Below, piece after piece: positions 9,165 through 19,081 of a stretch of 64,000 nt of DNA. Source of the stretch: Thermoproteota archaeon (GTDB lineage: Archaea > Korarchaeota > JAOZGF01 > JAOZFZ01); contig JAOZFT010000007.1 in the NCBI GenBank assembly GCA_027492035.1, forward strand, positions 1 through 64,000, given 5' to 3'. Both the position numbers and the translations under genes were made by a program. The notes below the pieces were generated by a model that was not told the origin of the DNA, searched no databases, and worked only from the letters and a program-made list of their open reading frames with translations. Position 1 is the stretch's first letter. Each line of letters begins with the position of its first letter.

Positions 9165-10154
9165 TTAAGGTAAATGAAAGAGGCCTATAACAAAATAAAA
9201 AAGGCAGGAAAGGAAAGAAGAACATGGAAAAGTTACTATCCAACTGAAAAAGATCCGTTTCAGAGTTTCTACATTAACCCAAATCCTTTTAATGAAACCA
9301 ACTCCAGCTATTGAACTAATCAACACGTGTGTACCTGACAGAGGCAAACCTAAAGATGTTCCAACTGCAAGGGTTAAAGCAACAGTTAATTGGATTGTGA
9401 AAGACATTGAAGGATTTAATTCAATTAGGGACTTGCCAACTTTCCCGACTAAGTTACGTCCTGTAAAAAATAATCCGGTAGCAATCCCAACACCCACTAT
9501 GAAACGTGCAATGAAAAGGTCACCACATAACAGCCCTAGAAAAGCCGTAGCATTTGCTGCGTCATTACCTCCCTTGAAAAAAGCAGTTACAATAGATGAA
9601 ATAAGTAGAAGCAAAGCTGAAATCTTTGTAACTTTTAACCTTACAAATAAACCTGTAACCCTCTCCAAAACAATTTTTTCAAAAATTTTATAAACTACAA
9701 TGGCCCCAAGAAAACCTGAAACGATTGAGGCTGCCCATCCAGCAATTACAAATGTTAAAGGCGTCCACGCTACTCCTTTAAAACCGTATTTCACCAAACC
9801 TAAACCTAAAACTGCCCCTATAGTTGCATGAGTAGTTGAGACAGGCCATTTCTTTTTTGAGGAAAAGAAAAGCCAAGTAGCAACTGAGAAAAAAAGTATG
9901 AATACATCAAATAACTCTATCCTTCCTGCAACCAAGTTTTCTCCAATTGTTTTCTCTACTTTTCCAGAATAAAAAAGGGCCCCTAAAAAATCCATTAATG
10001 CACCAAGTAACACTGTTAAGTTAAGAGTGAAGAAACCGCTCCCGAACAATGGAGACATTGTTTCATCATTTGAACCTATAGAGAAAGCAATGTAAAAAGC
10101 AATTACAGAGCTGAAAACAGTTAAAAATTGCAAAAATAACACCTTTCCCGTCAA
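9165..10154 (-). CDS. PiT-family inorganic phosphate transporter
   Basis: A multi-pass secondary transporter for phosphate with H+ or Na+. The inverted-repeat PHO-4 signatures are present twice: GSNDETMSP with KWPVSTTHATIGAVLG in the first half, and FKGGNDAANATA with LGLPLSGTHVLISSIAGVG in the second. The 329 residues correspond to the compact archaeal form of about ten helices. The start is TTG 10154; GTG 10142 is an alternative. It is divergent from the pyrophosphatase gene, and a pairing of phosphate import with a pyrophosphate-hydrolysing pump would make sense for phosphate balance, although that is inference. Confidence 0.9.
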   Translation of the reverse strand: MTGKVLFLQFLTVFSSVIAFYIAFSIGSNDETMSPLFGSGFFTLNLTVLLGALMDFLGALFYSGKVEKTIGENLVAGRIELFDVFILFFSVATWLFFSSKKKWPVSTTHATIGAVLGLGLVKYGFKGVAWTPLTFVIAGWAASIVSGFLGAIVVYKIFEKIVLERVTGLFVRLKVTKISALLLLISSIVTAFFKGGNDAANATAFLGLLCGDLFIARFIVGVGIATGLFFTGRNLVGKVGKSLIELNPSMSFTIQLTVALTLAVGTSLGLPLSGTHVLISSIAGVGFIKRIWVNVETLKRIFFSWIVTFPCSSFLSCLFYFVIGLFHLP

Positions 10155-10320
10155 AACTGCGAAAATGTTTCAGGTTTCCTATTTAAAAAGCTTTACAGGT
10201 TTTTCTTTAAATAAACTGGACTAAACCATTGACATGGTGAAAAGCAACATTTAAAAAAGGACACTATTTCCCTTTTTACGAAATTCATGGGTTTCAGATT
10301 AAAAATAATGTTGGTGAATA

Positions 10321-12351
10321 ATGATGGATTTAGCTTTCACGCCTTTAATTGCAGGAAGCGTAGCGATGATTACAGTCGGTTATTTAGTTTGGTCCCTGTT
10401 GAAAGTTGATCAAGGAACAGATAAAATGAAAGAAATTGCTTCATTCATAAAAATAGGAGCAGAAACTTTTCTTAAAAGAGAATTCAAAACAATATCCTAC
10501 TTTATAATAATTTTAGCTGTTCTGCTTTTCGTGTTCCTTAGGTGGGAAATAAGTGCAGGTTTCATTTTAGGTTCAACATTTTCCTGTTTAGCAGCATACA
10601 TAGGAATGAGTATTGCAGTGAGGGTAAACGTTAGAACAGCTAACACAACGAGAAAGGAACCTGAAAAGTCAGTTATGTTGGCTTTCAGAGGAGGTGCAGT
10701 TACAGGTTTATCAATTGTGGGAATGAGCTTGATAGGTTTAGGTTTACTTTTCCTTTTTTTCAACCGTAAACCAAGTTTAGTTGTTGGTTTCGGAGTGGGT
10801 GCAAGTTTAGCAGCGTTATTTGCACAATTGGGGGGAGGAATCTACACTAAAGCAGCAGATGTCGGAGCTGATCTTGTTGGTAAAGTTGAAGCAAAAATAC
10901 CTGAAGATGACCCGAGAAACCCTGCAGTAATAGCTGACCAAGTAGGGGATAATGTTGGAGATTGTGCAGGCAGAGGAGCAGACTTGTTTGAGTCCTTCTC
11001 TGACAACATAATAGGAACCATGATTTTAGGAATAGCTTTTGCAGCTTTTTACGGTGTAAACGCAGTAATTTATCCATTAGTTGCTCAATCTATAGGTGCA
11101 GTAGCAGCAATTATTGGAACATTTGTTGTCAGACCAAGCAAAAACCCAACTAAACCAATATATTTATCCTTCCTGGTTTCAGGAATAATAAACCTGATAG
11201 GTTACTACATTGTAACTGTTTATTTACTGAATGAACTATCTCTTTTTTACTGTGCAGCATTAGGTTTAGCTGCAAGTTTAATAGTGGCTTTACTTGTTCT
11301 TTACTATACAGGAACAGGTAAAAAAGTAACTGTTGAAATAGCTAAGTCTTCTCAAAGCGGCCCAGCCCTAAACATAATTACAGGTTTAGCTTATGGTTTA
11401 GAAAGTTCAGTTTCTCCATTGTTTTTAGTTGCTGTTGTAACTACTCTTTCTTATTATTTAGCAGGAGGAGGATTGAAGGGGGTTTTCGGTATAGCTACCG
11501 CTGCATTAGGTATATTATCTTCAACAGGTATAATAATGGCTTCTGACACTTTCGGCCCAATAGCTGACAACGCAGACGGAATAGCTGAAATGTCAGGGAT
11601 CAGTTCAGAAGTAGGGCAAGCACTTGAAGCCTTAGACTCAGTAGGCAACGTTACAAAAGCAGTTACTAAAGGGTATGCCATGGCCACTATGATGTTAACT
11701 TCTGTCACAATAATCTTTGCTTACTTCGCTGAAGCAGCTGGAAAAACAGGGATACAACTGAGCAACATAAACTCAATTATTGTTAATCTTGCTAACCCAA
11801 TTACAATAGTTGTTTGCATAGTAGGGGCTTTAATACCATTCCTTTTTTCAGCTTTAGCCATTTTAGCTGTAGGTAAAACAGCTAACCAAATGGTGGAAGA
11901 GGTGAGGAGGCAATTTAAAAAAATAAAAGGATTGCTTGAAGGAACAGCGAAACCTGATTATGCAGCCTGCGTAGATATTTCAACAAAAAACGCTTTAAAA
12001 GAAATGATCCCTCCTACATTGCTTGCATTGATGAGTCCAATAATTGTAGGTTTCCTGTTTGGAGTATGGAAACTAGCTGCTTACTTAATAACTGTAACAA
12101 TTGTCTCAGGGTTGCTTGCCATTTTCATGATAAATGCAGGAGGAGCCTGGGATAACGCAAAAAAATATATTGAATTAGGAAACCTTGGAGGTAAAGGAAC
12201 AGCTACTCATGCAGCGTCAGTTATAGGTGATACGGTTGGAGATCCTCTTAAAGACACTGCAGGCCCTTCTTTACATATACTCGTAAAACTTCAAAGTATT
12301 TTAGCCATAACTCTTCTTCCGTTGTTTTTCAAGTATGCTTTAAACCTTTAA
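10321..12351 (+). CDS. hppA: Membrane-bound ion-pumping pyrophosphatase, K+-independent type
   Basis: Hydrolyses pyrophosphate and pumps H+ (or Na+) across the membrane, conserving energy from PPi made by ligases such as acyl-CoA synthetase. The substrate-site signature is intact: GGGIYTKAADVGADLVGKVE, then IPEDDPRNPAVIADQVGDNV and GDCAGRGADLFESF; the late loop reads GDTVGDPLKDTAGPSLHIL. The residue that separates K+-dependent (Ala) from K+-independent (Lys) enzymes lies in GNVTKAVTKGYA and is Lys, so the K+-independent class is predicted. Length (676) and roughly 16 helices are normal. ATG 10321 is followed by ATG 10324, which is better spaced from GGTGA at 10313. Confidence 0.93.
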   Translation: MMDLAFTPLIAGSVAMITVGYLVWSLLKVDQGTDKMKEIASFIKIGAETFLKREFKTISYFIIILAVLLFVFLRWEISAGFILGSTFSCLAAYIGMSIAVRVNVRTANTTRKEPEKSVMLAFRGGAVTGLSIVGMSLIGLGLLFLFFNRKPSLVVGFGVGASLAALFAQLGGGIYTKAADVGADLVGKVEAKIPEDDPRNPAVIADQVGDNVGDCAGRGADLFESFSDNIIGTMILGIAFAAFYGVNAVIYPLVAQSIGAVAAIIGTFVVRPSKNPTKPIYLSFLVSGIINLIGYYIVTVYLLNELSLFYCAALGLAASLIVALLVLYYTGTGKKVTVEIAKSSQSGPALNIITGLAYGLESSVSPLFLVAVVTTLSYYLAGGGLKGVFGIATAALGILSSTGIIMASDTFGPIADNADGIAEMSGISSEVGQALEALDSVGNVTKAVTKGYAMATMMLTSVTIIFAYFAEAAGKTGIQLSNINSIIVNLANPITIVVCIVGALIPFLFSALAILAVGKTANQMVEEVRRQFKKIKGLLEGTAKPDYAACVDISTKNALKEMIPPTLLALMSPIIVGFLFGVWKLAAYLITVTIVSGLLAIFMINAGGAWDNAKKYIELGNLGGKGTATHAASVIGDTVGDPLKDTAGPSLHILVKLQSILAITLLPLFFKYALNL

Positions 12352-12503
12352 ACTTTCCAGTTTCTTGTTAAATCCTAAAAGTGGTTAATTTTGCTCGATT
12401 AAATAAACCCACCAAATAAGCCCCATTTTGTTGTTGAAGAAATGGTTAAAGAAACAGTTCATAAACACTTGTCAAAATACTACAGCAAGTTTTTAGGGAA
12501 GCT

Positions 12504-13625
12504 TTAATTGTTTAGTTTAAATTCCCTGCTTAGTTCCTTCAGTAACTCTTTCTGTCTAGCTGTGAGTTTTGTAGGTATTTCTATTTTTATTTTCACTAAT
12601 TCGTCTCCTCTACGCCATGAGCCCTTTATTCCCTTCCCTTTAAGTCTGAAAATTGTTCCAGGCTGTGTTCCGGGTGGAATTCTTAATTCGGTTTCGCCGT
12701 TAAGTGTAGGAACTGTGACCTTCGCTCCTAATATCGCTTGAATGAAGTTTATTTTTGTTTCATAGATTATATCTTTTCCTCTTCTTTCAAACAAGGGATG
12801 GGGCTTTACATGAACCACTACATATAAATCTCCGGGTGAAGCTCCTTTGGTAGCATCTCCTTGGTTAGCTACTCTTAAAATAGTACCTTCATCAACGCCT
12901 GGTGGTATGTTGACAATTATTCTCCTTGTAGCTTTCTCTAACCCTGTCCCTTTACATTTGGGGCATGGGGTGTTTATAATTACTCCTTTGCCTTTACATG
13001 TTGGGCAGGTTGTTGTTTGTATTATTTGTGTAAACCCTATTCTTCTCATGTCACTTATTACTCCTCTACCGTTGCAACGGGGACATTTCTTTAGCGAAGT
13101 TCCTGGTTGCATCCCCGTTCCCTGGCATAAACTGCATTTTTCAAGATGCTTTATTTCTATTTCTTTGGAGACGCCATTTGCCACTTCTTCCAAGGTAAGA
13201 CTTAAATCATATCTTATGTCTCTGCCTTTCCTTTCTGCTTTTCCCCAGAAGCTCTCATCTCTGAACTCTTCCTCTCCGAAACCGAAGTCGAAGCCGAAAT
13301 CCCTAAAAAATCTTTTAAAAATTTCGTTGAAGCTTCTAAACCCTAAATCCTTGAATATTTCGTCAAAATCTGCTCCTCTGAAGATATCCTCTGCTGTGTA
13401 TCTTCCATGTATTCCTTCACTCCCGTACATGTCGTATTCTCTACGTTTCTCGTCATCTGATAACACCGCATAGGCTTCAGATATTTCTTTAAATTTTTCT
13501 TCAGCGTCTGGGGACTTATTTCTATCTGGGTGATACTTTAAAGCTAACCTCCTGAACGCTTTTTTTATTTCCTCTTTTGTAGCATTCCTTGGAACTCCTA
13601 GTATTTTGTAGTAGTCTTTACCCAC
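12504..13625 (-). CDS. dnaJ: Chaperone DnaJ (Hsp40)
   Basis: Co-chaperone that delivers unfolded clients to DnaK and stimulates its ATPase. Seen in order: the J domain with the HPD tripeptide (LKYHPDRNK, residues 29-37), a short Gly/Phe segment ([12 protein letters not shown]), the zinc domain with all four CxxCxGxG-type motifs ([32 protein letters not shown]), and the C-terminal substrate-binding region ([15 protein letters not shown]). The 373 residues match the bacterial full-length form. It is the last gene of grpE-dnaK-dnaJ, 17 bases after dnaK, starting with GTG in weak context. This set is thought to have reached archaea from bacteria. Confidence 0.93.
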   Translation of the reverse strand: MGKDYYKILGVPRNATKEEIKKAFRRLALKYHPDRNKSPDAEEKFKEISEAYAVLSDDEKRREYDMYGSEGIHGRYTAEDIFRGADFDEIFKDLGFRSFNEIFKRFFRDFGFDFGFGEEEFRDESFWGKAERKGRDIRYDLSLTLEEVANGVSKEIEIKHLEKCSLCQGTGMQPGTSLKKCPRCNGRGVISDMRRIGFTQIIQTTTCPTCKGKGVIINTPCPKCKGTGLEKATRRIIVNIPPGVDEGTILRVANQGDATKGASPGDLYVVVHVKPHPLFERRGKDIIYETKINFIQAILGAKVTVPTLNGETELRIPPGTQPGTIFRLKGKGIKGSWRRGDELVKIKIEIPTKLTARQKELLKELSREFKLNN

Positions 13626-13642
13626 CTAAACCACTTACTTCT

Positions 13643-15532
13643 TTACTTTTTATCCCCCACTACTTTATAGTCAGCGTCAACAACTTTCTTTTTGTCTTTT
13701 TCATTCTTTGAGGATTGCTCTTTACTTGAAGAAGCTCCAGGTGTTGATTGGTAAGCAGTTGCAGCTGTTTTTTGATAAAGCGTTGTACCTACTTCTTGTA
13801 AAACTTTTGAAAGTTCATCCATTTTTGTTTTGACTTCATCCACTTTTCTTTGATTGATTAATTTCCTTAATTCTTCAGTAAGCTTCTCAATTCTTTCTTT
13901 GTCGTTTTTGCTTATTTTTTCCCCTAGTTCTTTAATTGTTTTTTCAGCTGTGTAAACTATGGAGTCTGCTTTGTTAAGCAATTCAGCTTCTTCTCTTGCT
14001 TTCCTGTCTTCTTCAGCATATTTTTCAGCTTCTCTTATCATTCTTTCCTTTTCTTCCTCTGAAAGCTTAGTTGAAGCTGTAATGGTTATTTTTGCTTCTT
14101 TGTTGGTGGCTAAGTCTTTAGCTGTAACATGTAATATCCCATCTGCATCTATGTCAAAAGTGACTTCTATTTGAGGCACTCCCCTAGGCGCCGGCGGGAT
14201 CCCCGTTAAATTGAACATTCCAAGAGAAATGTTATCTTTCGCCATAGCTCTTTCCCCTTGCAAAACATGTATAGTGACTGCTGTTTGGAAGTCTGAGGCT
14301 GTTGTGAATATTTTACTTCTCCTCACTGGAATAGTTGTGTTTCTTTCTATGATTTTTGTAAAAACTCCACCTAGGGTTTCAACTCCTAATGAAAGAGGTG
14401 TTACATCTAACAAAACAATGTTTGATATTTCTCCAGCCAAAACTGCACCTTGAATAGCAGCTCCTATTGCAACACATTCCATTGGGTCAACTCCTCTCTC
14501 TGCGGGTTTACCTAAAAGTTCTTCGATAAATCTCCTGACTAGGGGCATTCTTGTCTGTCCCCCTATCAATATTATTTTGTCTATGTCTTTTGGTTCCAGT
14601 TTAGCGTCTTTTAACACGTTTAAGACAGGTTCCCTTATTTTCTCCACTATTGGAGTTGCTAATTGTTCAAGTTTAGCCCTTGTTAATGTGTAATGTAAAT
14701 GCTTAGGCCCTGTTGAATCTGAAGCTATGAAAGGTAAGTCTATGTCTGTAGTGTAAAGGGTTGAAAGTTCTATTTTAGCTTTTTCCGCCGCCTCTTTAAG
14801 TCTAGCCATGGCTTGCAAGTCATTTCGTAAATCTATTCCTGTGTCTTTTTTGAATTCCTCAACTAAATAATCCACTATGGCTTCATCTATGTTTGCCCCC
14901 CCTATTTCTGTGTCTCCACTTGTGGCAAGAACCTGAAATACTCCTTCACCGAATTCCATCACTGTAGTGTCATTTGTTCCACCTCCGAAACTGAAAACAA
15001 GGATTTTCATTGTTTTCTCCATTTTATCTAAGCCATAAGCAAGGGCTGCAGCTGTGGGTTCATTTATTATCCTTGCAACTTTGAAGCCTGCTATTTCCGC
15101 AGCATCTTTTGTTGCTTGTCGAGCGTTGTCATCGAAATGAGCCGGTACAGTAATAACTGCTTTGTTAATTTTTTCACTTAAATAAGCCTCAGCGTCCCTC
15201 TTAATTTTTTGAAGAATGAAAGCTGAAATTTGTTGAGGAGTATACTCTTTCCCATAAATTTTAACTCTGTAATTGGTTCCCATTTTCCTTTTTATTTCCC
15301 TAACTGTTCCTTCAGGATTAGTTACAGCTTGACGTCTTGCCGGTTCACCCACAAGGAGTCTACCATCTTTTGTGAAAGCTACTACACTTGGAAACATTTT
15401 ACCAGCTACAGTAGGCCCTTCAGCACTTGGAATGACAACAGAGCGGCCGCCTATCATGACCGCAGCCGCTGAGTTAGTAGTTCCCAAGTCAATACCTAAT
15501 ATTTTCTCTCTTTCCTTCTTTTCACTGCTCAT
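13643..15532 (-). CDS. dnaK: Chaperone DnaK (Hsp70) with altered ATPase residue
   Basis: ATP-driven chaperone that binds and releases exposed hydrophobic peptides. The N-terminal actin-like domain has [10 protein letters not shown] (residues 14-23), Lys81 in REIKRKMG, and Glu158 in [13 protein letters not shown]. The phosphate-2 motif, usually YDLGGGTFD, reads FSFGGGTND: Ser181 replaces the Asp equivalent to E. coli Asp194 (codon AGT at 14990-14992), while the second Asp is kept as Asp188. The substrate domain ([20 protein letters not shown]) and a helical lid with a charged tail follow. The start overlaps the grpE stop (ATGA) behind GGTGATAAAGG. Length (629) is normal, so this looks like a working but possibly slow ATPase. 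Confidence 0.94.
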   Translation of the reverse strand: MSSEKKEREKILGIDLGTTNSAAAVMIGGRSVVIPSAEGPTVAGKMFPSVVAFTKDGRLLVGEPARRQAVTNPEGTVREIKRKMGTNYRVKIYGKEYTPQQISAFILQKIKRDAEAYLSEKINKAVITVPAHFDDNARQATKDAAEIAGFKVARIINEPTAAALAYGLDKMEKTMKILVFSFGGGTNDTTVMEFGEGVFQVLATSGDTEIGGANIDEAIVDYLVEEFKKDTGIDLRNDLQAMARLKEAAEKAKIELSTLYTTDIDLPFIASDSTGPKHLHYTLTRAKLEQLATPIVEKIREPVLNVLKDAKLEPKDIDKIILIGGQTRMPLVRRFIEELLGKPAERGVDPMECVAIGAAIQGAVLAGEISNIVLLDVTPLSLGVETLGGVFTKIIERNTTIPVRRSKIFTTASDFQTAVTIHVLQGERAMAKDNISLGMFNLTGIPPAPRGVPQIEVTFDIDADGILHVTAKDLATNKEAKITITASTKLSEEEKERMIREAEKYAEEDRKAREEAELLNKADSIVYTAEKTIKELGEKISKNDKERIEKLTEELRKLINQRKVDEVKTKMDELSKVLQEVGTTLYQKTAATAYQSTPGASSSKEQSSKNEKDKKKVVDADYKVVGDKK

Positions 15533-16080
15533 CCTTTATCACCTTTGGAAACTTTCACCAAGGCAGGTCTAATAAGTCTATTTTTAAATTTGAAACCGCT
15601 TCTGACCTCTTCCACAACTACACCTTCCCCATATTTTGTACTAGGAACCAATAAAACAGCATCGTGCAATTCAGGATTAAATAATTCCCCTTCAGTAGGG
15701 ATTTTTTCAAGGCCTTCCTTACCCATTACATCCATTAATTTCTTAAACACTAACTCCACTCCTTCCAAGAAAGCTTGGAAATCATGGTGATTTCTCGCGT
15801 TTTTAATAGCTAACTCCAAATCATCTATTACTGGAAGGAGTTTCTTAACAAGTTCAGCGTTACCTCTTTCAATCACCACCTCAATTTCCTTCTTGGTTCT
15901 TTTTCTGAAGTTTTCAAAATCGGCTTGAAGGTATTTTAACTGGTTAAGGTAAGTTTCAGATTTCTTTTTCTCACTTGCTAAGGACTCTTCCAAAACCTTA
16001 ATCCTCTCTTTTAAAGCTTTGATTTCTTTTTCTAAGGTTTTGTCCTTTTTAGATCTTTTAGAGGTTGATTTTCTGACCAT
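15529..16080 (-). CDS. grpE: Nucleotide exchange factor GrpE
   Basis: Exchanges ADP for ATP on DnaK. A Lys-rich N-terminus is followed by a long coiled coil (residues about 15-75, [20 protein letters not shown]), the signature [11 protein letters not shown], the four-helix region, and the C-terminal beta domain ([20 protein letters not shown], then [10 protein letters not shown]). ATG 16080 is chosen because GGTGGG lies just before it; TTG 16095 is the longer alternative. It is the first gene of grpE-dnaK-dnaJ. The upstream region has a TATA-like TAAATATTTTT on the minus strand near 16120. Confidence 0.92.
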   Translation of the reverse strand: MVRKSTSKRSKKDKTLEKEIKALKERIKVLEESLASEKKKSETYLNQLKYLQADFENFRKRTKKEIEVVIERGNAELVKKLLPVIDDLELAIKNARNHHDFQAFLEGVELVFKKLMDVMGKEGLEKIPTEGELFNPELHDAVLLVPSTKYGEGVVVEEVRSGFKFKNRLIRPALVKVSKGDKG

Positions 16081-16688
16081 TTTCTTTCCCACCAAGCAAT
16101 GTATGAACTAAAAAACACAAAAATATTTAGTTTTCTGAAAAAATCTAACTCCTCATTCTTTAACGGTAAAAAAGAAACTCTTATCCTTCAGAAACAAAAC
16201 TAAAAAAGCACATGATTCTTTATTAAGATTTAATTAATCTAAAGTTTTTCCCTCACAAATTTCTCTTCAACTTTATTTACTCTTCAAAAGAAAAATAAAC
16301 TTGAACAAAAATAAATTTTTCTCTTCTAGAAAAAATGCGACAGCCACTTTGAATTTCAATCAAGCTTTTACGTGCATCATAAACCTACTCTTCCGGTTTT
16401 TTCATAAAAATCTTCGAAACAATTTCTGGATTTCCTTAACGGAAAACGAGAAAATAGCAACCTAACTTTCATTGTTTCCTAAACAAGAAAATCTTGCAGT
16501 ACTCTTCTTCACTAAAACTTTTTTAGGCGGGACGGGATCTTTAAGTGAGGAAGTAAAAACGTAACAATTTTTATTTAACTTTGAACCATTACTTTTTTAA
16601 ATTTTAAGGTTTAACCTTAAAAGTACACTATAAATTTCTTGTCTTTTCAAAGGGGAGGAACAAGAAAACTTTCGGTCGGTGTTACAAA
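16081..16688. other. Divergent intergenic region between grpE and the PAC2 gene
   Basis: About 600 bases without a convincing open frame. It should hold the promoters of the chaperone operon (leftward) and of the PAC2 gene (rightward; TATA-like CTATAAATTT at 16629-16638). A dyad CTAAAAC-TTTTTTAG at 16512-16526 resembles palindromes elsewhere in the window. No RNA gene was recognised. Confidence 0.4.
16512..16526. promoter_or_regulatory. CTAAAA/TTTTAG dyad near heat-shock genes
   Basis: Arms CTAAAA and TTTTAG around CTT, between the divergent grpE operon and PAC2 gene. It is one of four similar elements in this window (5442, 16512, 18037, 33461). The AT-rich background makes a chance origin possible. 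Confidence 0.25.
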
Positions 16689-17444
16689 TTGAGCAGGGAG
16701 GATTCAATAAGAGTGGTTGAGGAATGTAAAGTTGAAGTTAAAAATCCAATTCTAGTTTTTGCTTTACCTGGCACTGGATTAGTTGGGTCCATTTCTGCCC
16801 TTCATCTTGTTCAAAACTTAAAAATGGAATACGTAGGTTACATTGAAACCCCGTTCACAAACCCTATCTTTTTCATACATAAAGGGAAGGTAACTGAACC
16901 AATAAGGATTTTTCGTAAAGGGAATGTTTTAGTTATTCTTTCAGAAATCCCGATTCCTCCGAATGCTTCAGAACCTTTACTTAAAAAAGTTATTGAATGG
17001 TGTAAAGGTAAAGGATGTAAATTAATCGTAACCTTGGGAGGCATCCCCATACCTAACAGGGTTGACGTTGAAAAACCTAGATGCTTCGCTGTCACAACTA
17101 ATGGAGGAGCTGACGAAATCATTAAGAAGTTAAACATTGAAAAACTAATTGAAGGAATAATTGTTGGCCCTTACCCCATAATCTTAAGAGAAGCAAGGAA
17201 GGTAGGTATCACAGCTATCACCTTACTCGGCGAATCCTTTAGAGACATACCTGACCCCGGTTCAGCAGCTTCAGTGCTTGACTCATTAGGCAGAATCTTA
17301 AATGTTAAGATAGATACTCAAGATCTTTTAGAGAAAGCTGAAGAAATAAGGATAAAAACCAGGGACTTGATGAGGAAAACTTCACAAACTATGCAGGGCA
17401 TGGGAAAGAAAAGAGAAATGGAAGTACCTTTAATGTATGTTTAA
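16689..17444 (+). CDS. PAC2-family protein (proteasome assembly chaperone homologue)
   Basis: A 251-residue member of the archaeal PAC2 (COG2047) family, homologues of the eukaryotic proteasome-assembly chaperone 2. Characteristic segments are the nucleotide-phosphorylase-like ALPGTGLVGSISALHLVQ near residue 28, YVGYIETP, EIPIPPNASEPL, TLGGIP, IIVGPYP and LLGESFRDIPDPGSAASVLD. The TTG start follows GGTCGGTG; GTG 16713 behind GGGAGG is an alternative. Its place next to chaperone and Hsp20 genes fits a role in protein-complex assembly, though the archaeal function is not proved. Confidence 0.85.
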   Translation: MSREDSIRVVEECKVEVKNPILVFALPGTGLVGSISALHLVQNLKMEYVGYIETPFTNPIFFIHKGKVTEPIRIFRKGNVLVILSEIPIPPNASEPLLKKVIEWCKGKGCKLIVTLGGIPIPNRVDVEKPRCFAVTTNGGADEIIKKLNIEKLIEGIIVGPYPIILREARKVGITAITLLGESFRDIPDPGSAASVLDSLGRILNVKIDTQDLLEKAEEIRIKTRDLMRKTSQTMQGMGKKREMEVPLMYV

Positions 17445-17473
17445 AATGAAATAAATAAAGGAGATGAACCATT

Positions 17474-17941
17474 TTGACAAATGAACATATAGATTTTGAT
17501 TATTTCGAAGATGAATTTGAAAAGTTTTTCAGAAGAATAAGGAGAAGATTTCAAGAAGCTTTCTCAGATTTAGGTTTCTTTGAACCAGAGGAAAAACCTC
17601 TTTGGGACGCAGAAACCTGCTGCTTAGAACCCTTAGTTGAAGTACATAATAAACCGGAGGAAATAGTTGTGATTGCTGATCTGCCTTTTGTCAAACACAA
17701 GGGAGACATAGAACTCAATTTAATAGGTGACGTTCTTGAAATAAAAGCTAAACTCAAAAGACCCTACAGGTTTGAACACTGGGGAACTGTCCAAAAAGAT
17801 ATAGATTTCCAGACCTTCCAGAAACACATTAAATTACCTGAAGAAGTTAACCCGGAGGAAGTGGAAGCTGTCTTTAGAAATAGTGTCCTGAAAGTCACTT
17901 TGAAAAAGAAAATCAAGAGGAAAAGAATAGAAATAAAGTAG
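17474..17941 (+). CDS. Hsp20/alpha-crystallin-family small heat-shock protein
   Basis: ATP-independent holdase that keeps unfolding proteins soluble. An acidic N-terminal arm (EDEFEKFFRRIRRRFQEAF) precedes the crystallin domain (residues 50-145: PLVEVHNKPEEIVVIADLPF, GDVLEIKAK, FQKHIKLPEEVNPEEVEAVF, then NSVLKVTLKK). The tail ends in IEI, fitting the IxI oligomerisation motif. The TTG start follows GGAGATGA. It lies 29 bases after the PAC2 gene in the same direction and is likely co-transcribed with it. Confidence 0.88.
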   Translation: MTNEHIDFDYFEDEFEKFFRRIRRRFQEAFSDLGFFEPEEKPLWDAETCCLEPLVEVHNKPEEIVVIADLPFVKHKGDIELNLIGDVLEIKAKLKRPYRFEHWGTVQKDIDFQTFQKHIKLPEEVNPEEVEAVFRNSVLKVTLKKKIKRKRIEIK

Positions 17942-18036
17942 TACCCTGAAAACAAATTAAAGATATGGGGAAGAAACCCTTCTGGAAAACAATTTGGTGA
18001 AAAAAAGTTACAGGAGTTAAAGACTTTCCCAAAAAC

Positions 18037-18054
18037 AACTAAAATTTTTTAGTT
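18037..18054. promoter_or_regulatory. CTAAAA/TTTTAG palindrome between hsp20 and dtdA
   Basis: Arms AACTAAAA and TTTTAGTT around TT. Bases 18039-18055 are identical, over 17 bases, to the element at 33461-33477. The site lies about 180 bases before dtdA and 100 bases after hsp20, so it may be an operator or a terminator-region element. Confidence 0.3.
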
Positions 18055-18237
18055 TCCAAGTAAACATTGAAACCTGAAACAATCATTTCACGCTTCCTTT
18101 TCCGATTTCATTTGAAAATATTCTTCTAAACCTTAAGGGGCAGAAATGTTCAGACCAGCAGCGCCCAGCAGGTAATCAACAAAAACCTTTTAAGAGGTTC
18201 CGGTTTCGTTTCTTAATTTTTAAATAGGTTCCAAAAA

Positions 18238-19044
18238 ATGTTTGAAGACAAGGTTATAATTGTTTATTCAGTTAAGGATGCTGCAGGTGTAAACATATCA
18301 AGAAACATGCTTTCTTTAGGGAAATGGAGGGAAATTAAGAGAGGAGGAGAAACCTTTTTTGAACATGGAGAAATGATTCTTTACCGTGTAAAAAAGGACA
18401 TCATTTACACGGATTATCTTTCAAAGAAATTTAACCCTGAATTCTTTGTTTTTATTTCTAAACACAAGTCGGAGTCGGGTTTCAAATGCTTCACAACCCA
18501 CACCCCTGGCAACTGGTTAGGAGAAGCAACTCATGGGGGGAAAGGGAAAAGTTTAGCTGTTTCAAACCCTTTACTTCAGTATCTCTTCCTTAAAAACTTG
18601 AGAAATAACCCTTTCTCAATCGAAGCTACTTTAGAGGTTTCCCATCACGGACCTACTGAACTTAAAAAACCTGTCACATTTATTGAAATAGGTAGCACTA
18701 AGCATGAATGGGGAATAGAAGAGTATGGGAGATTTGTTGCAGAAACAGTGATTAAATCCTTAGAAGAATACAGGAAAAGATTGAATTTGAAGGTAGCAGT
18801 GGGGATAGGGGGTCCTCATTATGCTCCAAAATTTACAAAGTACATGGAGGAGAAAGATGTGGCGATTGGCCACATCATTCCAAAATATGTATTAGATAAC
18901 CTTGACATGGGAATGATTAAGGAATCCGTTGAAAAAACCTCCGGCAGAATCAACTATTTCTTAATTGACTGGAAAGGGGTTAAGCGAAAAAGTGAAATAT
19001 TAAAGGAAATTTCAGAACTTGGTTATGACTACATAAAAATATAA
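18238..19044 (+). CDS. dtdA: D-aminoacyl-tRNA deacylase, archaeal/plant type
   Basis: Removes D-amino acids wrongly attached to tRNA, recycling the tRNA; a cytoplasmic zinc enzyme. Family features are visible throughout: VYSVKDAAGVNISRNML at the start, FVFISKHKSESG, TTHTPGNWLGEATHGGK, LEVSHHGPTEL, FIEIGSTKHEWGIEEYG and AVGIGGPHYAPKFTK. The His-rich segments fit the metal site and the peptidyl-tRNA-hydrolase-like fold of DtdA/GEK1. The 268 residues are typical. The ATG has no clear ribosome-binding site. It neighbours protein-quality genes. Confidence 0.92.
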   Translation: MFEDKVIIVYSVKDAAGVNISRNMLSLGKWREIKRGGETFFEHGEMILYRVKKDIIYTDYLSKKFNPEFFVFISKHKSESGFKCFTTHTPGNWLGEATHGGKGKSLAVSNPLLQYLFLKNLRNNPFSIEATLEVSHHGPTELKKPVTFIEIGSTKHEWGIEEYGRFVAETVIKSLEEYRKRLNLKVAVGIGGPHYAPKFTKYMEEKDVAIGHIIPKYVLDNLDMGMIKESVEKTSGRINYFLIDWKGVKRKSEILKEISELGYDYIKI

Positions 19045-19081
19045 AAGGGAGGGAGTCTCGTGTTCTTGGAAAGGTGGTTTT

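Noticed and set aside
12400-12507. Short coding-like stretch HFVVEEMVKETVHKHLSKYY between hppA and dnaJ
   Set aside because: Only 21 codons from the ATG and a stop shortly upstream; it could be a gene relic but is too short to support.
12847-13473. 208-codon plus-strand frame inside dnaJ
   Set aside because: Opposite strand of an intact DnaJ; Pro/Leu/Ser repeats reflect the antisense of the zinc-domain motifs.
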